Below, piece by piece: positions 19,274 to 27,691 of a stretch of 64,000 nucleotides of DNA. The stretch is from Pilimelia columellifera (GTDB lineage Bacteria > Actinomycetota > Actinomycetes > Mycobacteriales > Micromonosporaceae). The DNA is taken from NCBI RefSeq assembly GCF_039532605.1, contig NZ_BAAARY010000005.1, forward strand, positions 186,001 through 250,000, read 5' to 3'. Every line of letters starts with the position of its first letter. Position 1 is the stretch's first letter. The position numbers and the translations under genes were made by a program. The notes beneath the pieces were generated by a model, which was given only the letters and a program-made list of their open reading frames with translations, did not search any database and was not told where the DNA came from.

Positions 19274-20638
19274 ATGAGCTCCTCGCCCCGCGTGCTCTAT
19301 CTGGGCTTCTTTCTCCCGCCCTCGCGGGCGAGTGGAGTCTTCCGGACCCGCGCGACCGCCAACCACCTCGCCCGCGCCGGTTTCGACGTCACCGCGTTCG
19401 GCGCCCCGCTGCGTTTCCTGCGCGATGTCGTCGGCTCTGTGGACGAGAGCATGGTCGACACAGTCGATTCGCGCATCACCCTGATCCGCCCCGAGCTGAA
19501 CTATTTTCCCTGGGAAAAAGACATCCGCCAATTCGGGCTATTGCGTCGTAACTCCCCGGTGCTCGCGCTGCGGGCCCACCGGTGGAAACTGCGCCGCGGC
19601 TTCCCGGAGGCCTACGCCTCCTGGGGCTGGCAATGCGTGCGGACCGCGATTCGACTGCACCGGAAGCGACCGTTCGATGTGGTGCTGGCCACCGGGAACC
19701 CCTTCTCCGCCTTCGGCGCGGCGTGGGCGATCAACCTGCTGCTCGGCGTCCCGTACGTCCTGGACTATCGCGACTCCTGGACGCTGAACCAGTTCACCGA
19801 CGAGCCCGCGCACCCGGCCGACCACGGCTCGTGGCGGTGGGAGCGCCGGGTTCTGTCGCGGGCGTCGATGATCATCCATGTCAACGAAGCGCTTCGTGCC
19901 TGGCACGCCGAGCGGTATCCCGCTGACGCCGACCGGATGGTCGTCGTCGCCAACGGCTGGGACCCGGACCTGCTCGATCTGGACGCCGCGCCGCCGCCCG
20001 CCAGCGGCGCCCGGCCGCCGCAGTTCACGTTCCTCGGCACCGTCACCCATGTGCAACCCCTGGAGGAGCTGGTCGCAGCCTTCCGGGCCGCGCGAGCCCA
20101 CCCGGATCTCGCCGGGGCGCAGCTCAGCATCTACGGACATCTGGGCTTCTACCGGCATACCGCCGATCCGCTACGCCGGCGGCTGGGACTGCCCGACGGC
20201 GCTGACGAATCCGCCGACGGCGTGCGCTACCGCGGTGCGGTGGATAAATCGGGCGTCGCCGCGGTCTACGCGGAGGCCGACGTGCTCGTCTTCTGCACCG
20301 GCGGCGCGCGCTACATCACCTCCGGCAAGGTCTTCGAGTACATGGCGGCGGGGAAACCGATCGTCTCGGTCCACGGTCCGGGCATCGCCGCGCAGGAGGT
20401 GTTGCGGGGATATCCGCTGTGGTTCACCGCCGAAAGCCTCGACCCGGACGCCATCGCGGCGACCATGGTCGCCGCAGGTCGCGCGGCGGCCGAGTTGACC
20501 GAGTCGCAGCGGGCGGCGGCCAGACGTTGGGCGGACCGCTACCGGCGGGAGGTGTTGCTGGCGCCTCTGGCCGACCGGTTGCGCGAGCTTGCCGCCGCGC
20601 CGCGTCGCTGGCGTCGACGACGGGGAAGTCCGTCATGA
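19274..20638 (+). CDS. GT4-like glycosyltransferase, related to the gene at 30905-32326
   Basis: A 454-residue GT-B transferase. The start LYLGFFLPPSRASGVFRTRATANHL resembles LYLAIGFPPAAKSCAYRMRETANQF of the 30905-32326 protein, and both share VDYRDSW-type and NGWDPDLL-type motifs. The shared C-terminal donor-binding element is YITSGKVFEYMAAGKPIVSVH / YVTSGKVYEVMASGLPVVSAH. The acceptor is presumably the growing surface glycan at the inner membrane face. It overlaps the next gene by 4 bp (ATGA). It is the first gene of a rightward pair that mirrors the leftward pair 32326 to 28785. Confidence 0.82.
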   Translation: MSSSPRVLYLGFFLPPSRASGVFRTRATANHLARAGFDVTAFGAPLRFLRDVVGSVDESMVDTVDSRITLIRPELNYFPWEKDIRQFGLLRRNSPVLALRAHRWKLRRGFPEAYASWGWQCVRTAIRLHRKRPFDVVLATGNPFSAFGAAWAINLLLGVPYVLDYRDSWTLNQFTDEPAHPADHGSWRWERRVLSRASMIIHVNEALRAWHAERYPADADRMVVVANGWDPDLLDLDAAPPPASGARPPQFTFLGTVTHVQPLEELVAAFRAARAHPDLAGAQLSIYGHLGFYRHTADPLRRRLGLPDGADESADGVRYRGAVDKSGVAAVYAEADVLVFCTGGARYITSGKVFEYMAAGKPIVSVHGPGIAAQEVLRGYPLWFTAESLDPDAIAATMVAAGRAAAELTESQRAAARRWADRYRREVLLAPLADRLRELAAAPRRWRRRRGSPS

Positions 20639-21195
20639 CCCGCCATACCGTCCTGCTGTCGTTCGCGGCGACGCCCCGCCCGCCGGTGCTGCGGGCGGTC
20701 CACCGCCTTCGCGAGATCGGCGACCGGGTCACGGTGCTGGCGCTCACCGGGGCGGGCTGGGAGGAACTGGCCGCCGCCTCGGAGATCGCGCTCATCACCG
20801 CCGACGGGGCGGAGCTGCGTCACCCGGCGCGGGCGCCGATCGAACTGGTCCTGCGACGGGCGCCGCGGGCGTTCCTGCGACGGGCGTCGGGGATCGGCCT
20901 GCGGCATCCGGCGATCCGACCGGTCGGCCGGGTCGCCGGTCGGTTGGCGGACCTGCACGGCCGCCTCTACGGGGCCTACAACCGCCGGATCTTCATGCCT
21001 GTCTATGGGCTGACGGTTCGTTCGACGGTGCTGGCGACGACCTTCGAGAGAGTGCTGCGGGAAGTGAGCCTCGGCCCGGTGGACCGGATCATCGCCGCGG
21101 ACACCCTCGCTGTCACCTGCGCCTGGCGGCTCGCGGCGCGGCATCCGACGGCGTCAGCCACCACGGATCTGACCGTCGCCGACCAGGAACAATGA
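20635..21195 (+). CDS. Stand-alone glycosyltransferase-associated domain protein, unknown function
   Basis: A 186-residue protein, coupled to the preceding transferase by an ATGA overlap. It looks like an N-terminal Rossmann-type half (TVLLSFAATPRPPVLRAV, GDRVTVLAL) followed by a basic helical region and a final strand-helix unit (VDRIIAADTLAVTCAWRLA). The same two blocks occur at the N terminus of the 28785-30908 protein (IVLVAAVVPTRRGVLEQTL and ADVLVALDPRAIHTVWQLA). I therefore read it as a separately encoded version of that domain. It has no donor-binding half of its own and may act with the 17619-19127 transferase. That partnership is inferred. Confidence 0.65.
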   Translation: MTRHTVLLSFAATPRPPVLRAVHRLREIGDRVTVLALTGAGWEELAAASEIALITADGAELRHPARAPIELVLRRAPRAFLRRASGIGLRHPAIRPVGRVAGRLADLHGRLYGAYNRRIFMPVYGLTVRSTVLATTFERVLREVSLGPVDRIIAADTLAVTCAWRLAARHPTASATTDLTVADQEQ

Positions 21196-21217
21196 GGGTT
21201 GCCCGTTGGTATCAGGG

Positions 21218-21246
21218 CGTCGATACGCAACCGTAGCGTCGCTACG
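21218..21246 (+). promoter_or_regulatory. TetR-type operator in front of the tetR gene
   Basis: Bases 21218-21241 match 17549-17572 at 23 of 24 positions. The core TACGC-AA-CCGTA is an inverted repeat with one mismatch. A second, overlapping perfect repeat, CGTAGCG-T-CGCTACG, spans 21232-21246. TACGCT at 21243-21248 could be the -10 of a short-leader transcript beginning near the GTG at 21260. The arrangement is what an autorepressed TetR gene would show. Confidence 0.7.
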
Positions 21247-21259
21247 CTAGGCTCTGGCG

Positions 21260-21895
21260 GTGGCCTTGGTCGAGAACAAGCACGCGGCGGGCCGAGCGCC
21301 CGCCGGCGCCGCCGTGCTCCGTCGTCATGTGACGACCGCGATTCGTCTCGCGGTCATGCAGGAGCTGGCCGAGGGCGGCTACGGCCGGCTCTCCATCGAG
21401 GCGGTCGCCCGGCGGGCCGGGGTCGGCAAGACCACCGTCTACCGGCGTTGGTCGTCCAAGCTGGAGATGGTCGTCGAGATCATCGCCGAGGTGGCGGGTC
21501 GGCGGCTGCCTGTGCCGGACACCGGCAGCCTCCACGGCGACCTTGAATTGATCATGAACGCGGTGGTGGCGGCGCTCGCGCATCCGCTCGCGTCGCAGAT
21601 CGTCCCCGACCTGCTCGCCGAGGCCGCCCGGACCCCGGAGATCGCCGAGGCGCTGCTGGCCACGTTGCGCGCGCACCAGCGCGACATCGCCGCCGCGGTC
21701 GTCGGGCGGGCCGTCGGCCGCGGCGAGCTGCCCGCCGACGCCGACGCCGAGTCGGCTGTCGACTTCATCGTCGGCCCGCTCTACTGGCGGCTGGCGGTGC
21801 TTCGCGCCCCGCTGCCTGACGGGTATGTCGGCCGTCAGGTGCAGGCGGTGATCGAAGTGCTCAGCGGCCAAGCCGCGCCGGTCCCCTCCGGGTAG
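21260..21895 (+). CDS. TetR family transcriptional regulator of the glycan export operon
   Basis: A 211-residue regulator with an N-terminal helix-turn-helix, LSIEAVARRAGVGKTTVYRRW, the classic TetR recognition element. The C-terminal effector domain (SQIVPDLLAEAARTPEIAEALLATL, VDFIVGPLYWRLAVLR) is of the TetR_C-type common in actinobacteria. GTG start at 21260. Its leader contains an operator-like palindrome that recurs almost exactly in front of the exporter permease gene, so it probably controls itself and export. The inducing ligand is unknown; a lipid-linked glycan intermediate or envelope signal is speculation. Confidence 0.88.
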   Translation: MALVENKHAAGRAPAGAAVLRRHVTTAIRLAVMQELAEGGYGRLSIEAVARRAGVGKTTVYRRWSSKLEMVVEIIAEVAGRRLPVPDTGSLHGDLELIMNAVVAALAHPLASQIVPDLLAEAARTPEIAEALLATLRAHQRDIAAAVVGRAVGRGELPADADAESAVDFIVGPLYWRLAVLRAPLPDGYVGRQVQAVIEVLSGQAAPVPSG

Positions 21896-22001
21896 GCGTG
21901 TGATCGCGGCGCCCGGCCAACAGCGCTGAAACTGTCTTTTATGTCTGAAACGTTACGATTATTTATTGAATTTCAGCCTCACCGTCACAGGAGGTAGACG
22001 T

Positions 22002-23105
22002 ATGTCCGGGCTTGAGAACGAGGCGATCCCCCCAGCGCGCCCGATCATCGGGGAAGCGGAGATCGAGGCCGCTGTCCGGGTGCTGCGCAGCGGCATGGTC
22101 GTCCAGGGCCCGGAGGTCGCGGCCTTCGAGCAGGAGTTCGGCGAGCTGGTCGCCGGCCGGCACTGCGTCGCCGTCAACTCCGGCACCTCGGCGCTACAGC
22201 TCACCCTGATGGCGTTGGGCTTCGGACCCGGTGACGAGATCATCGTCCCGTCGTTCTCGTTCGCGGCCTCCGCGAACGCGATCCGGCTCGTCGGCGCCGT
22301 CCCGGTCTTCGTGGACATCGAGCCGGCCAGCTTCTGTCTCGCCCCAGGCGCCGTGGCCGCCGCGATCACGCCCAAGACCGTCGGCATCATGCCGGTGCAC
22401 CTCTACGGCCACCCGGCGGCGATGGACCAGATCATGGCGCTGGCCGACCAGCACAGCCTGGCCGTCATCGAGGACGCCGCCCAGGCCCACGGCGCCGCGC
22501 TAGGCGGCGCCCCGGTCGGGGCGTTCGGGACAGCCGGCTGCTTCAGCTTCTACCCGACCAAGAACATGCACTCGCTCGAAGGCGGCATGATCACCACCGC
22601 TGACGCCGGCCTCGCCCGTACCCTGCGCCTGCTGCGTAACCAGGGCATGGAGCAGCGGTACGCCAACGAGATCGTCGGCGCCAACATGCGGATGACCGAC
22701 GTCGCCGCCGCGATCGGCCGCGAGCAGCTCAAGCAGCTGCCCGGCTGGACCAAGCAGCGCCAGGCCAACGCCGCCTTCCTCGACGGGGCCATCACGGCCG
22801 TGACCACGCCGTCGGTCGCCGGCGGCGCCGAGCACGTCTACCACCAGTACACGGTCCGGGTCCCGCAGGACCGCGACGGCCTCCAGGCGTTCCTGCGCGA
22901 GCGGGGCGTCGGCAGCGCCGTCTACTACCCGACGCCGATCCACCGGTTGCTGCCCTACCTGGTCGACGGCCAGCCCGGACCGTGGGACCTGCCCGAGACC
23001 GAGAAGGCCGCCCGCGAGGTCCTCTCGCTGCCGATCTTCCCGAGCCTCACCGAGGGCCAGCTGCGCCGGATCGCCGACGCCGTCAACGAAGGAGCCACCC
23101 GATGA
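22002..23105 (+). CDS. DegT/DnrJ/EryC1-family sugar aminotransferase, WbpE-like
   Basis: A PLP enzyme that transfers an amino group from glutamate to a 3-keto UDP-sugar. ATG 22002 is fixed by a CAGGAGG 8 bp upstream; the frame stays open to 21966. The 367 residues contain VNSGTSALQLTL, VPSFSFAASANAI, the EDAAQAHGA cofactor motif, and the Schiff-base lysine in FYPTKNMHSLEGGM. Near the end is the typical SLPIFPSLTEGQ. It overlaps the oxidoreductase gene by 4 bp (ATGA), exactly the partner that would produce its 3-keto substrate. The product would be UDP-GlcNAc3NA if the pathway is that of P. aeruginosa WbpB/WbpE. Confidence 0.88.
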   Translation: MSGLENEAIPPARPIIGEAEIEAAVRVLRSGMVVQGPEVAAFEQEFGELVAGRHCVAVNSGTSALQLTLMALGFGPGDEIIVPSFSFAASANAIRLVGAVPVFVDIEPASFCLAPGAVAAAITPKTVGIMPVHLYGHPAAMDQIMALADQHSLAVIEDAAQAHGAALGGAPVGAFGTAGCFSFYPTKNMHSLEGGMITTADAGLARTLRLLRNQGMEQRYANEIVGANMRMTDVAAAIGREQLKQLPGWTKQRQANAAFLDGAITAVTTPSVAGGAEHVYHQYTVRVPQDRDGLQAFLRERGVGSAVYYPTPIHRLLPYLVDGQPGPWDLPETEKAAREVLSLPIFPSLTEGQLRRIADAVNEGATR

Positions 23106-24091
23106 CCGCCAAACTCCGCGCCGGCCTCATCGGCCTGGGCGCCATGGGCCGCAACCACGCCCGGGTGCTGTCGCACCTGGCCGGCGTCGAGCTGGTCGGC
23201 ATCATGGACCCGGCCGGCGACCCGAATGGCGCCGCCCCCGCCACCGTCGTCCCGACCCTGGACGACCTGCTCGCCCTGGGCGTCGACTACGCCGTCGTGG
23301 CCTGCCCGACCGTCCTGCACGAGCAGGTGGGGCTGACCCTCGCCGAGCGCGGCGTGCACGCGCTGATCGAGAAGCCGCTGGCGCACACCGTCGAGGCTGG
23401 CCGCAAGCTCGTGGCGGCGTTCGAGGCCCAGGGCCTCATCGCCGGCGTCGGCCACATCGAGCGGTACAACCCGGCTCTGCTCGGCCTGCGGTCGCGGCTG
23501 GAGAACGGCGAACTTGGCGACGTCTTCCAGGTCGTCACCCGCCGCCAGGGCCCGTTCCCGCACCGGATCGCCGACGTCGGCGTGGTGATGGACTTGGCCA
23601 CGCACGATGTCGACCTCACCAGCTGGGTCACCGGTCAGGACTACACGGACGTCTCGGCCCGTACCGCCTCCCGCAGCGGCCGCCCACATGAGGACGCCGT
23701 CACCGCCGTCTGCACCCTGACCGACGGCACCGTCGTCAACCACCTGGTGAACTGGCTCAGCCCGTTCAAGGAGCGGTCGACGGTCGTCACCGGTGAGAAG
23801 GGCTGCTTCATCGCCGATACCCTGCACGCGGATCTGACGTTCTTCGCCAACGGCGCCATCGACACGGAGTGGGAGGCGATGCGCACCTTCCGTGGCGTCG
23901 CCGAAGGCGACCAGATCCGGTTCGCCATCGCCAAGCGTGAGCCGCTGCTGGTGGAGCACGAGCGGTTCCGTGACGCCGTCGAGGGCAAGGACAGTGGGAT
24001 CGTCACCCTCGCCCAGGGCCTGCGCACGGTAGAGGTGTGCGAGGCGATGCTGCGGTCCGCCCGCGAGGGGAGCACCGTCTCCTGCCGGTAG
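23102..24091 (+). CDS. Gfo/Idh/MocA-family UDP-sugar 3-dehydrogenase, WbpB-like
   Basis: An NAD-dependent oxidoreductase of 329 residues. The N-terminal Rossmann motif is GLIGLGAMGRNHARVL, then ACPTVLHEQV and the catalytic EKPLAHT. GHIERYNPA and DLATHDVDL supply the conserved substrate-site residues and the active-site His. GHIERYNP is characteristic of UDP-GlcNAc(A) 3-dehydrogenases such as WbpB/WlbA. Start ATG 23102 overlaps the aminotransferase stop (ATGA). Together the pair would oxidise C3 of UDP-GlcNAcA and aminate it. A terminator follows 23 bp after the stop. Confidence 0.88.
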   Translation: MTAKLRAGLIGLGAMGRNHARVLSHLAGVELVGIMDPAGDPNGAAPATVVPTLDDLLALGVDYAVVACPTVLHEQVGLTLAERGVHALIEKPLAHTVEAGRKLVAAFEAQGLIAGVGHIERYNPALLGLRSRLENGELGDVFQVVTRRQGPFPHRIADVGVVMDLATHDVDLTSWVTGQDYTDVSARTASRSGRPHEDAVTAVCTLTDGTVVNHLVNWLSPFKERSTVVTGEKGCFIADTLHADLTFFANGAIDTEWEAMRTFRGVAEGDQIRFAIAKREPLLVEHERFRDAVEGKDSGIVTLAQGLRTVEVCEAMLRSAREGSTVSCR

Positions 24092-24114
24092 CGGCGCGCG
24101 TTAGGCATAGGTAG

Positions 24115-24142
24115 GGGCGGGGTCGGTCAACCGGCCCCGCCC
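24115..24142 (+). terminator. Terminator after the aminotransferase/oxidoreductase pair
   Basis: GGGCGGGGTCGGT and ACCGGCCCCGCCC pair over 13 positions, with one G-U wobble and a 2-nt loop, beginning 23 bp after the oxidoreductase stop. No T-tract is present. Confidence 0.7.
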
Positions 24143-24171
24143 GCGCCATGCCTGTCGCTTCCGGAGGTCCG

Positions 24172-25719
24172 ATGAATGCTCACGACGGCGCCCAGACGCC
24201 GCCCGGTCGGGTGGTGATGCTCGTCGACAACGGCGTCCAGGGCGATTCCCGGGTGCAGAAGTCCGCCGAGTCGATGGCCGCCCTCGGCTGGGAGGTCGTC
24301 CTGCTGGGGATCCGCCAGAGCAACAGCGTCGAGCTGGAGTGGCGCATCGGCGGGGCGAGCGTGCGGCTCCTGCCGGTGGCGCGGCCGATGGGCGTCCACC
24401 CGTCGCAGTTCCGGCGCTCGTGGCGACGGCCCCTGGCGTACCCGACCGGACGGACCGCCGCCCACCAGGTGGCGGCCGCGCGGGCCCGCCGGGCTGAGTG
24501 GTCGCACCGCCGCGCGATGCTCAAGGCCACCGGCCGGTCCGCCCCTGTGGATCTCCTTGGACGCGTGGTGGTCAGGCTCGGCCGCGACGTCGCCCGCGCC
24601 ACCGAGCTGTGGGCCCGGTTCCGCGCTCGCGAGCTGACCCGGCTCCGGGCCGCCCAGAACGACCCGGACAACGCGCTGACCAGGGCGTACATCCGCTTCT
24701 GGCAGACCGTGTCCGGGCGCCGGAGCTGGCGGCGGCTCGACCCTGGCCTGTGGGACTACGAGCTGGCGTTCGGCCCGGTCATCGACCGGCTCAAGCCCGA
24801 CATCATCCACGCCAACGACTTTCGGATGGCCGGCGTCGGCGCCCGGGCCACCCTGCGGGCGCGGCTGGCCGGGCGGCGGACCCGGATGGTCTGGGACGCG
24901 CACGAGTTCGTCGCCGGCGTGCAGCCCCGGGCCGACAACCCGCGCTGGCTGCCGGCGCAGGTCGCCTACACCGACGAGCACGTGCGGCTCGCCGACGCGG
25001 TGGTGACGGTCTCGCCGACCCTGGCACAGATGCTCAAGCACACCCACGACCTGCCGACCCTGCCGGAGGTGGTGCTCAACGCCCCCGACACCGGACGGCC
25101 GGCTGACAGCGCCGACGAGCCCCTGCCGGACATCCGGGCCATGTGCGGGATCGACGATGAGACGCCGCTGCTGGTCTACTGCGGCGGCGTGAACGCCCGC
25201 CGAGGTCTCGACACCATGATCGAGGCGCTGCCGGCGCTGCCCGGGGTCCACGTCGGATTTATTACGGTTCGCCCGGGGGTGAACAACGCCGCCTCCGACG
25301 CCCTGGTCGACCTGGCCGCCGAGCGCGGCGTCGCCGACCGGGTCCACCTGCTGCCCTACGTGCCGCACTGGCAGGTGTCAGCGTTCCTGGCCCCCGCCGA
25401 CGCCGGCGTCATCCCCCTCCACCATCAGCCGAACCACGAGATTGCCCTGATCACCAAGTTCTTCGAGTTCTCGCACGCCCGGCTGCCGATCGTCGTCAGC
25501 GACGTCAGAACGATGGCCGAGACCGTCGCCGAGACCGGGCAGGGCGAGGTGTTCGAGGCCCAGAACCAGGTCGACTACCTGCGCGCAGTCCGCGCCGTCC
25601 TGGACGACCCGAAGAAGTACCGGGCCGCCTACGACACCCCGGGCCTACTGGACTCCTGGTCCTGGCCGGCGCAGGCCGCCAACCTGGACCGGGTGTACCG
25701 GAAGCTGCTCGACCCCTGA
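24172..25719 (+). CDS. GT4-like glycosyltransferase, paralogue of the gene at 7563
   Basis: A 515-residue GT-B transferase. ATG 24172 follows GGAGG; an ATG at 24148 would add 8 residues without an RBS. VVMLVDNGVQGDSRVQK, IIHANDFRMAGVGARA, VWDAHEF, HLLPYVPHWQVSAFL and ITKFFEFSHARLPIVVSDVRTM recur almost unchanged in the 7563-9230 protein. The conservation extends along the whole chain, including a basic helical insert, indicating duplication within the island. It probably acts on the same kind of acceptor with a different or repeated linkage, but the specificity cannot be read. It is separated by terminators and gaps from both neighbours, so it is likely transcribed alone. Confidence 0.85.
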   Translation: MNAHDGAQTPPGRVVMLVDNGVQGDSRVQKSAESMAALGWEVVLLGIRQSNSVELEWRIGGASVRLLPVARPMGVHPSQFRRSWRRPLAYPTGRTAAHQVAAARARRAEWSHRRAMLKATGRSAPVDLLGRVVVRLGRDVARATELWARFRARELTRLRAAQNDPDNALTRAYIRFWQTVSGRRSWRRLDPGLWDYELAFGPVIDRLKPDIIHANDFRMAGVGARATLRARLAGRRTRMVWDAHEFVAGVQPRADNPRWLPAQVAYTDEHVRLADAVVTVSPTLAQMLKHTHDLPTLPEVVLNAPDTGRPADSADEPLPDIRAMCGIDDETPLLVYCGGVNARRGLDTMIEALPALPGVHVGFITVRPGVNNAASDALVDLAAERGVADRVHLLPYVPHWQVSAFLAPADAGVIPLHHQPNHEIALITKFFEFSHARLPIVVSDVRTMAETVAETGQGEVFEAQNQVDYLRAVRAVLDDPKKYRAAYDTPGLLDSWSWPAQAANLDRVYRKLLDP

Positions 25720-25789
25720 CAAGCCGGCGCCGGCGGTCCGCTCCCGCACGGGGCCCCCTAGCCGAACGGAACAGACTACGGTCGGGCGC

Positions 25790-26641
25790 ATGCCAGCGGC
25801 GAACCTCACAGCGGGTGTTATCGAGTACCTCGACTCCGGCGGTGACGACCGTCCCGTCCTGGTGATGTTCTCTGGGCTGTTCGTCGGTGTATCGATGTGG
25901 CGTCACGTCGTCGCCGAGCTCGGCGACGAGTTTCGTTGCGTGATTCCGCAGCTCCCGCTGGGGGCGCACCACACACCGATGCGGTCAGGCGCCGACCTCA
26001 GCGGCCGGGGCCTCGCCCGGCTCCTTGCCGAGTTCATGGAACGTCTCGGTCTTGAGAACGTCACCCTCGTCGGCAGCGACTGGGGCGGAGCGCAACTGAT
26101 GGTCGCCGAAGGCGTCGATACCAGAGTGGCGCGGTTGGTGCTGCTCCCGCAGGAGGCGTTTGACAACTATCCGCCAGGCTTCGCGGGTAGGTCGGTCTGC
26201 CTTGCCGCGAGGATTCCGGGCGGCCTCACGCTGGCGTTGCAGCAGATGAGGATCCGCTTGATGCGGAGGTCCGCGTTGACGTTCGGGCGGATGTCCAAAC
26301 GCCCCATCCCCGACGACGTGTTGGATTCCTGGCTCGCTCCGGCGTTGCATCGGCCAGAGATCCGTAAGGATGTCGAGAGCTACCTGCGGGCGACCGTCAC
26401 AGGCGACTACCTCCGGGCGGCCGAGGCGTTGACCCGGTTCGACCGACCTGCGTTGGTCATCTGGGCTACTGAGGACAAGCTGATGCCCGTGGCGCACGGG
26501 CGCAGGCTCGCCGACATCCTGCCGAACGGTCGGCTCGTGGAGATCGCGGACAGCTACACGCTGATCCCGGAGGATCAGCCGGCGGCGTGCGCTGCGGCGA
26601 TCCGCGACTTCGTCCGGAGCACGTTTCGGGTCCGTCCCTAG
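25790..26641 (+). CDS. Alpha/beta hydrolase with Asp nucleophile and no obvious catalytic His
   Basis: A 283-residue alpha/beta-hydrolase fold protein. The nucleophile elbow reads VGSDWGG, placing Asp97 where esterases have Ser, as in haloalkane dehalogenases and epoxide hydrolases. The acid is likely Asp229 in ATEDKLMP. Where the catalytic His should precede the conserved DQP turn, the sequence is ADSYTLIPEDQP, with Tyr256-Thr257 in place of Gly-His. The protein may be a non-hydrolytic member or use another base. It is convergent with the regulator remnant on the opposite strand, overlapping it by 4 bp. The substrate is unknown. Confidence 0.8.
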   Translation: MPAANLTAGVIEYLDSGGDDRPVLVMFSGLFVGVSMWRHVVAELGDEFRCVIPQLPLGAHHTPMRSGADLSGRGLARLLAEFMERLGLENVTLVGSDWGGAQLMVAEGVDTRVARLVLLPQEAFDNYPPGFAGRSVCLAARIPGGLTLALQQMRIRLMRRSALTFGRMSKRPIPDDVLDSWLAPALHRPEIRKDVESYLRATVTGDYLRAAEALTRFDRPALVIWATEDKLMPVAHGRRLADILPNGRLVEIADSYTLIPEDQPAACAAAIRDFVRSTFRVRP

Positions 26642-27120
26642 AGCTCGTCCATGGCCCTGGTGATCAGGTGGCGGGCGTCTTTCCCGTAGACGGCTTGGCC
26701 GTCTAGCATCTCAAACAGCCGCTCGTACATCGCGATCTCTTGGGGCCGCACGACCTTCAGCTCCGCGGTTGGGGTAGCGACGACGACACAGTCTGAGTCG
26801 TGAATCCAGAAGCCCACGGCATCAACGCCGTACTTTGGAGTGGCTGTTGGCACGATGCCGAGGCGCACGAACGGCAAGCGCGTGATCCACAGCAGGTGGG
26901 CGAGCTGCTGTTCATGGTCGGCAGGGTTGTCGGTGTACCTCGCTCTGACGGCTTCCTCGTACAGGACCACGGCTAGGCGCTTGCTCTGGTGCAGCGCTAC
27001 CTGGGCGCGGCTCTGGCGGAAGGCAACTGTTTCGTCCATGTCGTAAGGCGCATTTAGAAAGCGGTACCAGAAGGAGAGAACACCGCGCATATAGGCCTCG
27101 GTCTGGAAGATGCCAGGCAG
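26638..27120 (-). pseudogene. N-terminally truncated DUF5753 (Scr1-type) regulator remnant
   Basis: The translated minus strand matches the C-terminal DUF5753 domain of actinobacterial XRE-type regulators: LPGIFQTEAYMRGVL, then RQSRAQVALHQ, HLLWITRLPFVRLGIVP and the final MYERLFEMLDG region. Homology begins upstream of the first ATG (27090), at least at 27120, but the in-frame sequence above it has no start codon and ends at a TAA near 27234. The N-terminal helix-turn-helix is missing, as is the small DUF397 partner often found next to such genes. I read it as a decayed fragment; a short protein from ATG 27090 (150 aa) is possible but would not bind DNA. Confidence 0.65.
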
Positions 27121-27344
27121 CCGGTCGTGAGGTTCATCAAGGTAAGGACCGGCAGCATCAAAACGGCCTCGGAGCGGACCTGGGGCAGAGCCGCCGTCTG
27201 ATGTAGGAGGCCCCGTGGTCGGCCCAGGCTGCGCTTACCTGTCGCGGCATCCGACAACCTCAGCCTGCGCTGGGGCACTGTGTGCGAGCGACCTTGTCCG
27301 TTCCGTGTGCGAGCAGATGTCCAGCTCGCTGCCCGGGCGCCACC

Positions 27345-27595
27345 GGCGCCTCGTACGGTCCCGCAACGGCGCGAACCGGCTCGGCACCGGCGCGCCGTGT
27401 CGCCCGACGATCAACTCAGCCGTAGCGTCCTGGGATAGACCGGCGAGTTCACGAGCGCACTCCGCCTCGGTGATCGCGATACCCAGCCGCCGCATCCGCT
27501 CCGCCAACACCCCCGACGACGATCGGTTCGCTGTCGACCAGCACGCCGTCGGCCGGGAACAGAGTCCGGCCGAGTGCTCCCGGCCGGCGAAGAAC
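27345..27595 (-). pseudogene. Fusion scar: glycosyltransferase fragment joined to a frameshifted HAD-phosphatase fragment
   Basis: On the minus strand 27595-27549 repeats about 47 bp of the glycosyltransferase gene at 28951-28998 (two substitutions and one 1-bp deletion), encoding FFAGREHSA and then TLFPAD in a shifted frame. At the shared GCCGAC it passes into the start of a HAD-family phosphatase, ADGVLVDSEPIVVG. This continues after a 1-nt shift at a GGGGG run as VLAERMRRLGIAITEAECA up to about 27360. The rest of the HAD gene is absent. It is a non-functional junction of two broken genes. Confidence 0.65.
27549..27595. repeat. Duplicated 47-bp segment of the glycosyltransferase gene at 28951-28998
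   Basis: The plus-strand segment beginning TCGGCCGGGAACAG and ending CCGGCCGGCGAAGAAC is found at both places. One G is missing in this copy and two bases differ. Similarity stops abruptly on both sides, so it is a local copy and not codon-level convergence. The copy at 28951 is inside the intact gene. Confidence 0.75.
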
Positions 27596-27691
27596 CGCTC
27601 GATCGCTGACGGGGCGGCGCCGACCGCAGGTGACACGGTCTACCGTGAGGTGGCGCGTCGCTGGGCAGCGGCGCAAGAGAGGACACCACGC

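Noticed and set aside
20635..21195. Annotation as a truncated glycosyltransferase
   Set aside because: The protein has a proper coupled start and matches a complete N-terminal domain of the 707-aa protein, so a separate domain protein is the better reading than a truncation.
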